A stretch of DNA of 64,000 bases from Rhodoferax sp. (GTDB lineage: Bacteria; Pseudomonadota; Gammaproteobacteria; Burkholderiales; Burkholderiaceae_C), in NCBI RefSeq assembly GCF_010365055.1, contig NZ_JAAFHA010000010.1:1-64000 (forward strand). Direction: 5' to 3'. How positions within the stretch are numbered: the first letter of the stretch is position 1; each line of letters opens with the position of its first letter. Shown piece by piece: positions 26,802-37,062 of the stretch. The notes under the pieces were generated by a model. That model did not search any database, was not told where the DNA came from, and saw only the letters and a program-made list of their open reading frames with translations. The position numbers and the translations under genes are program-made.

Positions 26802-28430
26802 ATGAACTTGCGCGACATGAAAATCGGTCTGCGCCTCGGCCTGGGCTTTGGCTTGATTCTGCTGGCCGCCAGCGTGATGCTGGTGGGCACGCTCATCAAC
26901 AACGGCGCCAGCCGGGCCGCTCTGCTGGAGACGATGCAGCGCGCGACGGCCCATCAGGACCTGGCGGCGCATATGCGCCATACCTTGCTCAGTAGCGCGG
27001 TCGCGGTGCGCAACATGGGTCTGCAGGCCACGGTGGAAGGCGTTCAAAAGGATGAAGCCGAAGCCAAAAAGCAACGTGCGGCCTACCTGGTCGCCAAAGG
27101 CAAGCTGGAGGCCACCGACCTCGGCCCGAAGGAGCGTGAGCTGTTTGGCCGCTTGGCCGACATTGACCGCCAGATGGATGCGCAGTTCAAGGAGGCCGTG
27201 GACTTGGCCTCCCAGTTCAATACCGAGCAGGCCGGCGCCGTCATCACCGGCAAGATCGATCCCCTGCTGACCAAAGCCTCGGATGAGTTGGCCGCCTTCA
27301 TCGCCATCCAGAAGCAGCGCACCGACGACGCCACGGAACAAGCCAATGCCAGCAACCGCGCCACCGTCAATGTGATCAGCATCGCCGCTGCGCTGGTGCT
27401 GGTGCTGGCCGGCCTCATGGCCTGGCGCCTGACGACGAGCATCACCCGGCCGCTGCAGACGGCACAGGAGGCGACGGCGCGCGTCGCGTGCGGTGATTTG
27501 GTGAGCGATATCCAGGTCGATGGCCGCGACGAGGCGGCACAGCTGCTGGCAGGCCTGCTGGAGATGCGCAATGGCCTAGCCCGCATGGTCGGCGAAGTGC
27601 GCACCGGGGCCGAGAACATTTCGACGGGCGCCAACGAAATCGCTTCCGGCAATGCCGACCTGTCACAGCGAACCGAAACCCAGGCCAGCAATCTGGAGGA
27701 GACGGCGGCTTCCATGGAAGAACTCAGCTCTACGGTCAAGAACAACGCTGAAACCGCACACCAGGCGAATCAAATGGCCGGTTTGGCCAGCGCGGCGGCG
27801 GTGCAAGGCGGGCTGGTGGTGGGCCAGGTGGTCAGCACCATGCAGGACATCACCGTCGCCTCACGCAAGATCGCAGACATCATCGGCGTGATTGACGGCA
27901 TCGCATTCCAGACCAACATTCTGGCGCTCAACGCGGCAGTCGAAGCGGCCCGCGCCGGCGAGCAGGGGCGCGGTTTTGCCGTGGTGGCCAGCGAAGTGCG
28001 CAGCCTGGCTGGACGCTCCGCCGAAGCGGCCAAGGAGATCAAGAGCCTGATTGGCGCCAGTGTCGAGAAAATCGAAGCCGGCAGCAGCCTGGCGGGCGCG
28101 GCCGGTGCGTCGATGAACGACATCGTCACCCAGGTCCAGCGCGTGGCCGGTCTGATCGGTGAGATCAGTGCCTCGGCCAATGAGCAGACCAGTGGCATCG
28201 ACCAGGTCAATCAGGCCATTACCCAGTTGGACAACGTGACCCAGCAGAACGCCGCCTTGGTGGAAGAGGCCGCAGCTGCAGCCGACAGCTTGAACCAGCA
28301 GGCCGAGCGCATGGTTCAAGTTGTGAGTGTTTTCAAACTGGCCGAAGGCCGTGCGCAGAGGAACGTGCTGCGCGTCATGGACGCTCCACCGGTGGCTGCG
28401 CCGGGTCTCGCGCCCAGGCAGCTCACCTGA
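26802..28430 (+). CDS. Methyl-accepting chemotaxis protein
   Basis: A 542-aa chemoreceptor. One transmembrane helix is at about 10-32, with a periplasmic helical sensor of about 160 residues. A second helix (about 190-212, [20 protein letters not shown]) is followed by a HAMP domain and the signalling domain. The conserved hairpin tip reads [20 protein letters not shown] then [17 protein letters not shown]. No CheR/B docking pentapeptide is at the C-terminus (ends APRQLT). The start is ATG 26802, behind GGAG. It follows the Cache protein gene and probably shares its transcript. Confidence 0.93.
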   Translation: MNLRDMKIGLRLGLGFGLILLAASVMLVGTLINNGASRAALLETMQRATAHQDLAAHMRHTLLSSAVAVRNMGLQATVEGVQKDEAEAKKQRAAYLVAKGKLEATDLGPKERELFGRLADIDRQMDAQFKEAVDLASQFNTEQAGAVITGKIDPLLTKASDELAAFIAIQKQRTDDATEQANASNRATVNVISIAAALVLVLAGLMAWRLTTSITRPLQTAQEATARVACGDLVSDIQVDGRDEAAQLLAGLLEMRNGLARMVGEVRTGAENISTGANEIASGNADLSQRTETQASNLEETAASMEELSSTVKNNAETAHQANQMAGLASAAAVQGGLVVGQVVSTMQDITVASRKIADIIGVIDGIAFQTNILALNAAVEAARAGEQGRGFAVVASEVRSLAGRSAEAAKEIKSLIGASVEKIEAGSSLAGAAGASMNDIVTQVQRVAGLIGEISASANEQTSGIDQVNQAITQLDNVTQQNAALVEEAAAAADSLNQQAERMVQVVSVFKLAEGRAQRNVLRVMDAPPVAAPGLAPRQLT

Positions 28431-28530
28431 AGTCGGCTTGCCGCTGGTGCTGCGGCTGACACGGGGGCCCGCTGTTGTGGCCGACCCGGTCACGGCGGCT
28501 CGGAGCAACTGGCAAGTTGCCTGCTTTATA

Positions 28531-28592
28531 TAACTAATTGGCCTGTAGCCCGCGTATATACTGAATAAGTAGCTATTATTTAAATAGCTACT
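28531..28592 (+). repeat. Dispersed intergenic repeat, copy 3
   Basis: The sequence 'ggcctgtagcccgcgtatat' followed by 'agtagctattatttaaatag' matches the family. It lies in the 311-bp gap 28431-28741 between the chemoreceptor and the lipoprotein gene. The inner part (agctattatttaaatagct) is a near-perfect palindrome. No gene was seen in the rest of the gap. Confidence 0.6.
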
Positions 28593-28741
28593 TTGTGTGG
28601 AGCACGTCATCGTGGCTTGAGAAAAACAAGGCTTCAAGACTCATATTGCCTAGACTGGATGCATCCAGCAGCACGATTGCCAGTTGGAATGGACCCTGCC
28701 GTCAAGCAGGAAGGTGGTATGACTTCATTTCGGAGTGACCC

Positions 28742-29242
28742 ATGAAAAGCGCGCGATTCCTGGCTTTTTTTCTGCTGCTTATGTCGGCTCTGGTCGGCTG
28801 TACCACCACCGGATTTGGCGGGGGCCAGTTGGTAGGTCCCGGCGCACAGGAGGAAGCTGTTGCGTTCAGTTGGACCAGCACCGATGGCGGCATTTCGGGC
28901 ACCATGACAGCGGTGCTGCCCAATGTCAGCTACCAGGGCCGGTTCTTTCAAATTACCCAACAGACGCGGGGCGAAGTGCTGACGCCCTTGTGGATGCACT
29001 GGAACCGCGGCTGGTACGACTGGCCGTACTGGAGCGGCCCGGTAGCGCCGCCGTACCCGGCCACCCAGTTCATCACCTATTACTCCGGCAAGGTGGTGGC
29101 GACCCTGGAGGGACCGGACAACCAGCGCATGCGTTGCCGCTTTCATCTGGTTGACCCGGCCCGTGGCATGTCCGGCGGCGGCGAGGGCCAGTGCCAGCTC
29201 TCTGATCGCCGCGTGGTGCGGGCGGTTTTTCCAGGGAAATAG
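28742..29242 (+). CDS. Lipoprotein of unknown function
   Basis: A 166-aa protein with a lipoprotein signal peptide (lipobox LVGC at about residue 20) and a mature domain rich in Trp/Tyr/Pro in the middle (WMHWNRGWYDWPYWSGP). The C-terminal motif reads MRCRFHLVDPARGMSGGGEG and ends in QCQLSDRRVVRAVF. It is probably attached to a membrane, most likely the outer one. No named family is recognised. Start at ATG 28742, behind GGAG. Confidence 0.75.
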   Translation: MKSARFLAFFLLLMSALVGCTTTGFGGGQLVGPGAQEEAVAFSWTSTDGGISGTMTAVLPNVSYQGRFFQITQQTRGEVLTPLWMHWNRGWYDWPYWSGPVAPPYPATQFITYYSGKVVATLEGPDNQRMRCRFHLVDPARGMSGGGEGQCQLSDRRVVRAVFPGK

Positions 29243-29304
29243 GCGTGATTAGGGCTGATCGGCCAGCGCTGAGCGCCAGCAAAAGTTGAGGCGAAGAGAA
29301 AAGA

Positions 29305-29964
29305 ATGAACACACTGACCAAGATGGCGCTCGGCTTGATCGGGCAGCTGAAACCGCAGCCTGCCGCCGGCGATGCGGCCAACACCCTCTATCTGCCAGCG
29401 GCCCATACCACTGGCGGCTTGCCGCTGATGCAGGCGCTGGCGCAGCGGCAGTCCTTGCGCGAGTTCGACCCTGCAGCGCTGCCGCTGCAGATGTTGTCCG
29501 ACTTGCTGTGGGCAGCGGCCGGCATCAACCGTCCCGAGTTGGGCGGCTGCACGGCGCCCAGCGCCATGAATGCGAGGGAAGTCGATGTCTACGTGGCCCT
29601 GGCCGATGGCCTGTACCGCTACGCCGCGCCCACCCAGACGCTGCATCTGGTCAGCGCCACCGACGTGCGCCGTGTCACCGGCTACCAGGATTTTGTCGAC
29701 ACGGCGCCGCTTGATCTGGTGTATGTGGCCGACCATGCGCGGATGAAGCTGGTGCCCGCAGCCCAGCGCGAGGCATATGCCTTTGCCTGCGCCGGGGCCA
29801 TGGCGCAAAACGTTTACCTGTATTGCGCATCAAGCGGTCTGGCCACGGTCATTCGCGCCTGGTTGGATCGCCGTGCGTTGGCGCAGGCCATGGGGCTGAC
29901 CAACGACCATCAGGTGCTGCTGTCACAAACGGTGGGACGACCCAAGACCGACACGAAGCCCTGA
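29305..29964 (+). CDS. SagB-type nitroreductase family protein
   Basis: A 219-aa FMN-dependent nitroreductase-fold protein of the SagB/ThcOx branch. Seen are the N-terminal ALAQRQSLREFDPAALPLQM, LLWAAAGINRPELGG..APSAMNAREVDVYV, and the C-terminal GAMAQNVYLYCASSGLAT, which shape the flavin pocket. SagB enzymes oxidise azolines in peptide natural products, but stand-alone relatives are uncharacterised. No cyclodehydratase or precursor gene is present. It is convergent with the acyl-carrier-protein gene, with 6 bp between. Confidence 0.82.
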   Translation: MNTLTKMALGLIGQLKPQPAAGDAANTLYLPAAHTTGGLPLMQALAQRQSLREFDPAALPLQMLSDLLWAAAGINRPELGGCTAPSAMNAREVDVYVALADGLYRYAAPTQTLHLVSATDVRRVTGYQDFVDTAPLDLVYVADHARMKLVPAAQREAYAFACAGAMAQNVYLYCASSGLATVIRAWLDRRALAQAMGLTNDHQVLLSQTVGRPKTDTKP

Positions 29965-29970
29965 CCCCGG

Positions 29971-30222
29971 CTATTTCAACCGGGCCTGCAGGTAGTCCAC
30001 CACGTTGTCGAGCGACACCAGCCCGGCGTAGTCTGCTTCTGGGATGGTCACCCCGAAGTGCTCATGCAGGCTCATCAGAAAGTTGAGCCAGTCCATCGAG
30101 TCCAGATCCACCTGCTGACGCAAGGGGCGCGCGGGTGCCAGTGTCTCGGCTTCCACTTCCGGGGCGATGGCGCGCAGCAGCGCCACCACAGTGGCCATCA
30201 GTGTGGGTCGGTCGGTGCTCAT
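29971..30222 (-). CDS. Acyl carrier protein
   Basis: An 83-aa carrier protein. The phosphopantetheine attachment serine is in DLDSMDWLNF (about residue 43), with the typical helix III FGVTIPEADYAGLVSLDNVV. It is the last gene of a five-gene operon with acsA, E1alpha, E1beta and E2, and its ATG overlaps the E2 stop by 4 nt. It is not the fatty-acid synthase ACP locus (no fab genes nearby), so it is a dedicated carrier, perhaps taking an acyl group made by the operon's enzymes. Confidence 0.88.
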   Translation of the reverse strand: MSTDRPTLMATVVALLRAIAPEVEAETLAPARPLRQQVDLDSMDWLNFLMSLHEHFGVTIPEADYAGLVSLDNVVDYLQARLK

Positions 30223-31514
30223 GTCGCGTTTCCCTGCGTGCTTGCGGCTGGGCTGCTGGCATCCGCCAGTGTTTGCGGCTGCTGCAATAACTCACGCAAC
30301 TCCGCCAGGAACAGGGCGCCACGGTGGCCGTCCGAGGCGCGGTGATCGGCGGCCAGCGTCGCGCACAGCAGCGGCAGCGCACGCACCTGGCCCGCCTCGA
30401 CCCAAGGACGAACGTCGATGCTGCCCAAGCCCACCAACGCGACTTGCGGCGGGTAGATGACACCGAACACCGATTGCACGCTCTGCTCGCCCAAATTGGT
30501 GACGGTAATGGTCGGGTCGCTCATCTCGGAGCTGCGCAGGGAACCGGCGCGTGCACGCTTGACCAAATCCGCCAGCTCTCGCATCAGTTGCGCCAGCGGC
30601 TTGGCTGCCACATCGTGGATCGCCGGCGCCACCAGGCCGCCACCGCGCAAGGAAATTGCCACGCCCGCGTGCACGGCCGCGCTCGGCTCGAACTGCCCAT
30701 CGCGGTAGAAGCCGTTGAGCTCGGGCGTGCGCCGCAAGGCGGCGGCGACCGCCTTGAGCAAGAGCGCAGCGGTGAGGATGCGGTCGGTGATCGGCAGACC
30801 TTCGTTGCGCTGGCGCAGCCAGTCCAGCGCCCGGTTCATCGAGATCGTCTCGGACAGGTAGTAGTGTGGAATTTCGCGTTTGGAACGGCTCATGGCGGCC
30901 GCAATCGCCTGGCGCATGGCTTTCTGGCGTTCAATGGCTGCAGCGGGCGCCGCCGCTGCGGCAACAACCGTCGTAGTTTGGGGCTCAGTTCTGGCTGCTG
31001 CGTGCGCCGCCGCCGCCTCCACGTCCGCCAGCGCGACCGAGCCCTGCGCGCCCGTGCCGCGCACCGTGTCGGGGTCAATGCCGAGTTCCTTCGCACGGCG
31101 GCGCGCGGACGGCGACACAGGATGGCGTGCCGCAGCGACGACCTTGTCGGTCGGCGGCGCGGCAGGCGCTGGCGTTGAGGCCGTCGCGGCCGCCAGTTCA
31201 GCCAGCGGCTCATGGACTGCTTTTGGCGCCGGTTCAGGTGGTGCAAGCGCAGTTGCCGGCAGCGCTGGCGCCGCTTCGCCCGGCGCCAGCAGCGTCGCCA
31301 GCACCGTGTCCACCGGCACCTTCTCGCCGACTGCTACCAGTAGCTCATGCACCACACCGTCGTGCCAGATCTCGACATCCACCGCCGCCTTGGACGTGTC
31401 CACCACGGCCACCACCTGGCCGCGCTTGACCGCATCGCCCGGCTTGACCCGCCATTCGAGCAGCGTGCCTTCGTCCATGTCGGCGCCGAGAGACGGCAAC
31501 TTGAATTCGATCAT
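30219..31514 (-). CDS. 2-oxo acid dehydrogenase E2 (dihydrolipoyl acyltransferase)
   Basis: A 431-aa protein with one lipoyl domain (about 1-75, lipoyl-Lys in [11 protein letters not shown]) and an Ala/Pro-rich linker. A peripheral-subunit-binding domain follows (about 145-180, [20 protein letters not shown]), then the catalytic acyltransferase domain with HRASDG near the C-terminus. It transfers the acyl group from E1 to CoA. The start MIEFKLP (31514) overlaps the E1beta stop by 4 nt. No E3 gene is in the operon. Confidence 0.9.
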   Translation of the reverse strand: MIEFKLPSLGADMDEGTLLEWRVKPGDAVKRGQVVAVVDTSKAAVDVEIWHDGVVHELLVAVGEKVPVDTVLATLLAPGEAAPALPATALAPPEPAPKAVHEPLAELAAATASTPAPAAPPTDKVVAAARHPVSPSARRRAKELGIDPDTVRGTGAQGSVALADVEAAAAHAAARTEPQTTTVVAAAAAPAAAIERQKAMRQAIAAAMSRSKREIPHYYLSETISMNRALDWLRQRNEGLPITDRILTAALLLKAVAAALRRTPELNGFYRDGQFEPSAAVHAGVAISLRGGGLVAPAIHDVAAKPLAQLMRELADLVKRARAGSLRSSEMSDPTITVTNLGEQSVQSVFGVIYPPQVALVGLGSIDVRPWVEAGQVRALPLLCATLAADHRASDGHRGALFLAELRELLQQPQTLADASSPAASTQGNAT

Positions 31515-32503
31515 GCCGCGGCGCCCATCACCGCCTGCACCGCCGCCACGATTTTCGTCACCTGCGGCAGCGCCGCCTCTTCCAGGTGCCGGGCGTACGG
31601 GATCGGCACCTCTTCGCTGCATACGCGTGCCAGCGGCGCGTCCAGGTCAAAAAACGCCTGCTCGCTGATGCGCGCCATCACCTCGGCGGCCAGGCTGCCC
31701 GAGCGCCAGGCTTCCACGACCAGCACGGCGCGGCGGCACTTGCGCACCGAGGTCATGATGGTCGCGTCGTCCAGTGGACGCAGCACACGCAGGTCAAGCA
31801 CCTCGGCAGAAATTCCAAGACCGGCGAGTTCGTCAGCGGCCTGCAGCGCTTTGGGCAGGCAGCCTCCGTAAGTGATCACGCTGACATCCGAACCCGTGCG
31901 GCGCACGCGGGCGCTGTCAATGTCCACCGTCCGCGACTCATCGTCGGGCAATTCGCCTTCGCTGTTGTAGAGCTGCGCGTGCTCGAAGATCAGCACCGGG
32001 TCGGGGTCAGCCAGCGCGGCTTTCAGCATGCCGCGCGCATCCTCCACCGTGGCAGGGGCCAAGACGCGCAGGCCCGGCACATGCGCGTACCAGCCCTCCA
32101 AGCTGTTCGAGTGCTGGGCCGCGACCTGACGCCCGGCACCGGTGGCCATGCGGATCACCAGCGGCACTGAAAACTGTCCGCCCGACATGTGGTGCAACAT
32201 GGCCGCGCTGTTGACGATCGGGTCGAGCGCGAGCAGGCTGAAGTTGACTGTCATGATTTCCACAATCGGGCGCATGCCGCCCAGTGCCGCGCCCACACCG
32301 GCGCCGACAAAGCCGAGTTCTGACAGCGGCGTGTCGCGAATGCGTTCGGTACCAAATTCTTCCAGCAAGCCCTTGGAGACGGCATAGGTGCCGCCGTAGC
32401 AGCCCACGTCCTCCCCCATCAGGAAAACGCGTGGGTCGGCTTGCAGCGCCTCGCGTAGCGCCTCGCGCAGGGCATCGCGGTAGCTGATGCGCCGCCCCAT
32501 CAT
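31511..32503 (-). CDS. 2-oxo acid dehydrogenase E1 component, beta subunit
   Basis: A 330-aa transketolase-like pyrimidine-binding subunit. [38 protein letters not shown] and [11 protein letters not shown] are the family's conserved blocks, and the C-terminal transketolase domain has [15 protein letters not shown]. With E1alpha it decarboxylates pyruvate or a similar 2-oxo acid on thiamine diphosphate. The subunit type is nearest to pyruvate/acetoin dehydrogenases. It overlaps both neighbours by 4 nt. Confidence 0.92.
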   Translation of the reverse strand: MMGRRISYRDALREALREALQADPRVFLMGEDVGCYGGTYAVSKGLLEEFGTERIRDTPLSELGFVGAGVGAALGGMRPIVEIMTVNFSLLALDPIVNSAAMLHHMSGGQFSVPLVIRMATGAGRQVAAQHSNSLEGWYAHVPGLRVLAPATVEDARGMLKAALADPDPVLIFEHAQLYNSEGELPDDESRTVDIDSARVRRTGSDVSVITYGGCLPKALQAADELAGLGISAEVLDLRVLRPLDDATIMTSVRKCRRAVLVVEAWRSGSLAAEVMARISEQAFFDLDAPLARVCSEEVPIPYARHLEEAALPQVTKIVAAVQAVMGAAA

Positions 32504-33543
32504 GCCGCTCCCGCCGCAGCTGCCGAGGCGACTGCCGGCTCCGCCGACGTATGCACGTCGCGCAACAAATTCTCTACTGGCTCCCAGTCCGATCCTTCAG
32601 CAAAGGCCACGGCCGCCTCCACCTCGGCAACAGCCGCAGCGTCGAGCGCCAGAAACTCGTCTTCCGAGAGAAGTCCTTGCGCCTTGAGGCGGGCGGTGTA
32701 GGTGTGGATCGGCCCGCGCGTCTTCCAGGCTTCAATCTCTTGCTTGGCACGGTACAGGTCGGGGTCAAACATGGAGTGCGCGCGAAAGCGGTAGGTGCGC
32801 AGCTCCACAAACATCGGGCCGCTCCCGTCACGCACCTTTTGCGCCCCAAAGTGCATCGCCTCATGCACGGCCACCACGTCCATGCCATCAACCGTCATGA
32901 CGTCCACGCCGTAGGACGCCGCTTTGACGCACAGATCGGTCTGGGACTCGGAACGCGCCAGCGCCGTGCCCATGGCATACAGGTTGTTCTCGCAGCAAAA
33001 CAGCACCGGCAGCTGCCACAGCGCGGCCAGGTTCACGGCCTCGTGGAACGCACCCTCGGCCATCGCGCCTTCGCCAAAGAAGCAGGCGCTGAGGGCCTGT
33101 CGTTTTGACAATTTGTCAGCCAGCGCCAAGCCGGCGGTCAGGGGCAGACCGCCGCCCACAATACCCTGCCCGCCAAAGAAGCGCCGTGCCCGGTCAAACA
33201 GGTGCATGGAGCCCCCGCGCCCGCGTGAGCAACCGCCCTGCCGCCCAAACATCTCGGCCATGATGGCGTCCATCGTGAGGCCGCGCAAGAGCGCGTGACC
33301 ATGTTCGCGGTAGGTGGCCACGACGTTGTCATCCGCGTTGAGCGCACGCAGGGCGCCGGCGGCCACCGCTTCCTCGCCGATGTACAGGTGCAGGAAGCCG
33401 CGAATTTTTTGCTGGCCGTAGAGCTCCGCCGCGCGTTCTTCCATGCGGCGGATGCGCAGCATGTCGGCGAGCATGCTCAGGGCAAATTCTTTTTGCCATG
33501 GCACCGGGCCATGGGGCGGGGCCGGCACCTTCATCTTGTTCAT
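32500..33543 (-). CDS. 2-oxo acid dehydrogenase E1 component, alpha subunit
   Basis: A 347-aa thiamine-diphosphate subunit. The ThDP/Mg motif runs [20 protein letters not shown] to ENNLYAMG, with E rather than the usual D in the first position (GDG becomes GEG). Other conserved blocks are [27 protein letters not shown] and [22 protein letters not shown] is the phosphorylation-loop region of mitochondrial relatives. It overlaps acsA upstream and E1beta downstream by 4 nt each. The substrate is likely pyruvate. Confidence 0.92.
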   Translation of the reverse strand: MNKMKVPAPPHGPVPWQKEFALSMLADMLRIRRMEERAAELYGQQKIRGFLHLYIGEEAVAAGALRALNADDNVVATYREHGHALLRGLTMDAIMAEMFGRQGGCSRGRGGSMHLFDRARRFFGGQGIVGGGLPLTAGLALADKLSKRQALSACFFGEGAMAEGAFHEAVNLAALWQLPVLFCCENNLYAMGTALARSESQTDLCVKAASYGVDVMTVDGMDVVAVHEAMHFGAQKVRDGSGPMFVELRTYRFRAHSMFDPDLYRAKQEIEAWKTRGPIHTYTARLKAQGLLSEDEFLALDAAAVAEVEAAVAFAEGSDWEPVENLLRDVHTSAEPAVASAAAAGAA

Positions 33544-35318
33544 GCGCCGGCCTCCAGGGTCGAGATGTCGCCTTCGGGCAGCCCGAGTTCCCGCGCCTTG
33601 AGCAGGCGGCGCATGATTTTGCCGCTGCGCGTGCGCGGCAGCGTGGGCAAGAAAGCGATTTCCTTGGGCGCGACGGCGGCGCCGAGCCGCCGGCGCGCGT
33701 GGGCCGAGATGTCCAGGCGCAAGGTCTCGCCGGCTTGGTAGCCGTTCTTGAGCGAGACGAAGGCCTTGACCACTTCACCGACCACCGGGTCCGGCTTGCC
33801 GATGACCCCGGCCTCGGCCACCGCCGGGTGCTCCATCAGCACGCTCTCGACCTCGAACGGCCCGATCAAGTGGCCGGCCGACTTGATGACGTCGTCAGCG
33901 CGGCCGACGAACCAGTAGTAGCCGTCGGTGTCGCGTTTGGCGAGATCGCCGGTCAGATACAGTTCCCCGGCAAAGCACTTGCGGTAGCGAGCCTCGTTGT
34001 TGAGGTAGCCGCGAAACATGGACGGCCAACCTATTTTGAGCGCGAGCTCGCCTTCCACATTGGGCACCTCAACGATGCGCACCTGCGGCGGCTCACCCTC
34101 GGCCTCCAGATGCTCGACGATGAAGGCCTCGACGCCGGGCAAGGGGCGACCCATGGAGCCGGGCTTGATGTCAAAGGCCGGTGTGTTGGCAATCATGATG
34201 CCGCCGGTCTCCGTCTGCCACCAGTTGTCGTGAATCGGCAAGCCCAGCGCCTCCTGGCCCCACCAGACCGCCTCTGGGTTGAGCGGTTCACCGACGCTGG
34301 CGATGAAGCGCAGGTCCGGATAACTGTGGCGCTGCGCGAGCTCCGTGCCGGCTTTCATCAGCATGCGGATCGCGGTCGGGGCGGTGTACCAAACGCTGAT
34401 GCGCTCCTGCGCCAGCAGCGTGTACCAGCGCTCGGCGTCAAATTCCTCGCGGTCGATCAGCGAGGTGACGCCCTGCAGCAGCGGCGCGATGATGCCGTAG
34501 GAGGTGCCGGTGACCCAGCCCGGATCAGCGGTGCACCAGTAGCGATCCTGCGGATGCAAATCAAGCGCGTAGCGCCCGGTCGCAAAGTGGGTCACCACGG
34601 CCTCGTGCACATGCAGTGCGCCCTTGGGCGTGCCGGTGGTGCCGCTGGTGAAATGCAACAGGGCCGGGTCGTCCGGCTGCGTCTGCACCGTCTGAAAGGT
34701 GCTGGAGGCCGCTGCCATCAGTGTGCCCAGGTCCAGCGTGTCGGGCTCATGGGTCAGGCCGCCATCCTCGGCCACCAGCAGCACATGCTGCAGCGTGGGC
34801 GTCTGCGCGCGAATCTGCTTGACCTTGCGTTGGTAAAGCGCGTCGGTGGTCACCAGCACCTGACCCGCGCCCAGCTGGAGGCGCGCGGCGATCGGCTCCG
34901 GGCCAAAGGCCGAGAACAGCGGGGTCACCACGCTGCCGTTCTTCAGCGCGCCGAGCACGGCAATGTAGAGCTCGGGAATACGCCCGGCGAGCACAAACAG
35001 GTGATCGTTTTTTCCCACGCCCAGGCCCTGCAGCACATTGGCAAAGCGATTCGTTTGCTGCGCCAGCTCAAAGTAGCTCAGGTCCAGCGCGGGCGCGTTG
35101 CGCGCGACAAAGCGCAGCGCGATATGGTCACGCAGCGCGCCTGTGCCCTGGCGGTCTACCGCTTCAAAACCTAGGTTCAGGCCGCCACCGGGCAGGCCCT
35201 GCAAGGCGCGCCTGGCCTCGGTCCAGACGTCAATGCGGCGCTCCGCCTCGTAATCCACCCAGTTGGGCGGCGGGTGCAAGTTCGACACAAGCTTGTGAAT
35301 GACGGCAGGTCTCTCCAT
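33540..35318 (-). CDS. acsA: Acetate-CoA ligase, AcsA type (AMP-forming)
   Basis: A 592-aa adenylate-forming ligase that activates acetate to acetyl-CoA. Motifs are [19 protein letters not shown] (AMP/P-loop), [36 protein letters not shown], and the C-terminal [11 protein letters not shown] with the catalytic, often acetylated, lysine. The length is as for the Bacillus AcsA group rather than the 650-aa Acs. The start MERPAV (35318) has GGGAGG just upstream. First gene of the acsA-E1alpha-E1beta-E2-ACP operon; its stop overlaps E1alpha by 4 nt. Confidence 0.9.
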   Translation of the reverse strand: MERPAVIHKLVSNLHPPPNWVDYEAERRIDVWTEARRALQGLPGGGLNLGFEAVDRQGTGALRDHIALRFVARNAPALDLSYFELAQQTNRFANVLQGLGVGKNDHLFVLAGRIPELYIAVLGALKNGSVVTPLFSAFGPEPIAARLQLGAGQVLVTTDALYQRKVKQIRAQTPTLQHVLLVAEDGGLTHEPDTLDLGTLMAAASSTFQTVQTQPDDPALLHFTSGTTGTPKGALHVHEAVVTHFATGRYALDLHPQDRYWCTADPGWVTGTSYGIIAPLLQGVTSLIDREEFDAERWYTLLAQERISVWYTAPTAIRMLMKAGTELAQRHSYPDLRFIASVGEPLNPEAVWWGQEALGLPIHDNWWQTETGGIMIANTPAFDIKPGSMGRPLPGVEAFIVEHLEAEGEPPQVRIVEVPNVEGELALKIGWPSMFRGYLNNEARYRKCFAGELYLTGDLAKRDTDGYYWFVGRADDVIKSAGHLIGPFEVESVLMEHPAVAEAGVIGKPDPVVGEVVKAFVSLKNGYQAGETLRLDISAHARRRLGAAVAPKEIAFLPTLPRTRSGKIMRRLLKARELGLPEGDISTLEAGA

Positions 35319-35362
35319 GCGCCTCCCTAGTCTGAACGCGGCGAGGTCCAAGCGGTCGCCGC

Positions 35363-35815
35363 CTATTCCCGCTCGCTGATTTCCCGGTCTCGGGCGCCGG
35401 CCAGTCCGGCAGCCAGATTGGCCAACTCGCGAGCCAGCAGCTCAAGCACGTCTTCCATCGTGACGATGCCCACCAGACGGCCTTCGTCATCGTTGATCAC
35501 CAGGCGGCGCAGGCGATGCGTTTTCATTAGTTGCACGGCTTCCAACGCGTCCATCTCGGGTGTTGCCGTCACCAGATCAACCGACATGATGTCGCCGGCG
35601 GTAAAAATCGCCGGGTCCAAGCCTTCTGCCATCAACTCAAGCACCAGATCGCGGTCCGTCACGATGCCGACTGGGCGCGTCTTCTCGTGGGCATCGACCA
35701 CCACCAGGGCGCCAATGTGGTGTTTGCGCATGAGTTGTGCGACCAGCAGCGTGGGGGTCTCGGGCTCCACGACGGCGACCATCGAGGTTGCGAAGTCCCT
35801 CAGTTGGCTGGCCAT
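35363..35815 (-). CDS. Tandem CBS domain protein
   Basis: A 150-aa protein made of two CBS motifs (about 18-68, [20 protein letters not shown] then VTDRD; and about 75-135, [20 protein letters not shown] then MEDV). Together they form one Bateman module that binds adenine nucleotides and senses energy charge. It has no effector domain. The start is MASQL (35815), 8 bp after the BON gene stop. The order BON-CBS-acsA operon on one strand suggests common transcription. Confidence 0.88.
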   Translation of the reverse strand: MASQLRDFATSMVAVVEPETPTLLVAQLMRKHHIGALVVVDAHEKTRPVGIVTDRDLVLELMAEGLDPAIFTAGDIMSVDLVTATPEMDALEAVQLMKTHRLRRLVINDDEGRLVGIVTMEDVLELLARELANLAAGLAGARDREISERE

Positions 35816-35822
35816 GGCAGTG

Positions 35823-36476
35823 CTAGGCCTCAACCGTCAACTGGTTGTTGACGCGGCTCACACCGGGTGCCGACCAGGTTGCGCCTTCGGCCGCATTGCG
35901 CTCGGCCCAGGAATGCACATGCCCACGCAGGGTCACCACGCTGCCGTCCATCGATATCTCTATTCGCTTGGCTTCACGCTGGGCCTGGCGGGTCAGCGCA
36001 TCCTGAATCCGGTTCGACAGGTTGGCGGGAATGGGCATCGCTTTCAGGGTGATGTTGTCGATGATCCCGGCCACGCCTTTGAGCGGGCGGATCATGCGTT
36101 CAACTGCCCGGCGCTGAAAATTCCAGTCCAGCTCGCCACTGAGCGTCACCCAGCCCTTTTCCACCGTCACCTTGATTCGGTCTTGTGGCACGGACGTGTT
36201 CCAGCTCAGCGCATGTTCCACCGCCGCCGCAATTTCAGTGTCGCTGCGTTGGTGCAAACCCGCCGGGATGACGTCGAGCTCGACCGCAAGCGCCTTGACC
36301 CCACTGACGCGTTCAACCGCACGTTTGGCGGCCACTTTTTCAGCATAGGTATCGAGGTGCCCGGTCAAGGTCACGACGCCGTCGGTGACCGAAACACCCA
36401 CGCGGGCTTCGGGAATTAGGGGATCCCACATCATCTCTGCCAGTACGTCTTTCTTCAATTCTGAATCTGTTTTCAT
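35823..36476 (-). CDS. BON domain protein (three repeats)
   Basis: A 217-aa protein with three BON domains (about 3-70, 75-145, 150-217), each with the GxVTLxGxv pattern (GVVTLTGHLD, GWVTLSGELD, SVVTLRGHVH). BON domains bind membranes or ligands in osmotic or stress proteins. There is no signal peptide. The start is MKTDSEL (36476), set by AGGAGATGCC upstream. It is divergent from the cytochrome c gene across a 155-bp region with an FNR-like site. Confidence 0.87.
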   Translation of the reverse strand: MKTDSELKKDVLAEMMWDPLIPEARVGVSVTDGVVTLTGHLDTYAEKVAAKRAVERVSGVKALAVELDVIPAGLHQRSDTEIAAAVEHALSWNTSVPQDRIKVTVEKGWVTLSGELDWNFQRRAVERMIRPLKGVAGIIDNITLKAMPIPANLSNRIQDALTRQAQREAKRIEISMDGSVVTLRGHVHSWAERNAAEGATWSAPGVSRVNNQLTVEA

Positions 36477-36546
36477 GGCATCTCCTGATAAGCGCTTCAA
36501 CACAAAAAACTTCCATTTCAGAATAACTGTGGCTTTCTGCGCCACG

Positions 36547-36560
36547 TTGCGAATAATCAA
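36547..36560. promoter_or_regulatory. FNR/Anr-like site between BON and cytochrome genes
   Basis: TTGCG-AATA-ATCAA has one perfect half and one half with two mismatches to the FNR consensus TTGAT-N4-ATCAA, with the right 4-bp spacer. It lies 71 bp before the BON start and 72 bp before the cytochrome start, so it could serve both directions. A single imperfect match can be chance. Confidence 0.4.
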
Positions 36561-36631
36561 GTTTCAATCCCGGCAGACAAGGAAACTTCAAGTGGACAAG
36601 GCAAGGGTTCTTCATTTTCAGGAGACAGATC

Positions 36632-37042
36632 ATGAAACAGTCGACAGCGTCATTGCCAGGCCTTTGGGTGGCGCTGGCCGTGGTGAGCAGCACAAGCTTT
36701 GCACAGACCAGTGTTGACTTTGGAAGGAATGAGTACATGGCCAGTTGTGCCAGCTGCCATGGTGTCTCGGCCAAAGGCGATGGTGCGGTGCGCATGTACC
36801 TGACCAAGGCACCGACCGATCTCACCATCATGGCCAAGCGCAACGGCGGGGTGTTTCCGACCCAGTATGCGTGGGAGGTGATCGACGGCAGAACGTCGGT
36901 CGTCATTGGGGCGCACGGCGCGCGCGAGATGCCGGTCTGGGGCTATGTTTACCGGGCCGAGGACACGCAGCCGGCTGACCTGCACGCGCGTAACCGCATC
37001 AGCTCGCTGCTCGATTATCTGGCGCGGATTCAGGTGAAATAG
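36632..37042 (+). CDS. Periplasmic c-type cytochrome, monoheme
   Basis: A 136-aa protein with signal peptide (about 1-24, ending SFA) and one heme-binding motif CASCH at about 38-42. A likely axial Met is in AREMPVWG near residue 110. The layout is that of a small class I cytochrome c for periplasmic electron transfer. An in-phase GGAG lies 7 nt before ATG. It leads a plus-strand run with the phosphoribosyltransferase and kinase genes. Confidence 0.88.
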   Translation: MKQSTASLPGLWVALAVVSSTSFAQTSVDFGRNEYMASCASCHGVSAKGDGAVRMYLTKAPTDLTIMAKRNGGVFPTQYAWEVIDGRTSVVIGAHGAREMPVWGYVYRAEDTQPADLHARNRISSLLDYLARIQVK

Positions 37043-37062
37043 CATGCGGGCTGGCTTGCATC

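Noticed and set aside
29305-29964. A peptide natural-product (azoline) biosynthesis cluster around the SagB-type gene
   Set aside because: No cyclodehydratase, precursor peptide or exporter gene nearby.
33498-35174. A 558-codon plus-strand frame opposite acsA
   Set aside because: Antisense shadow; acsA carries all adenylation motifs.
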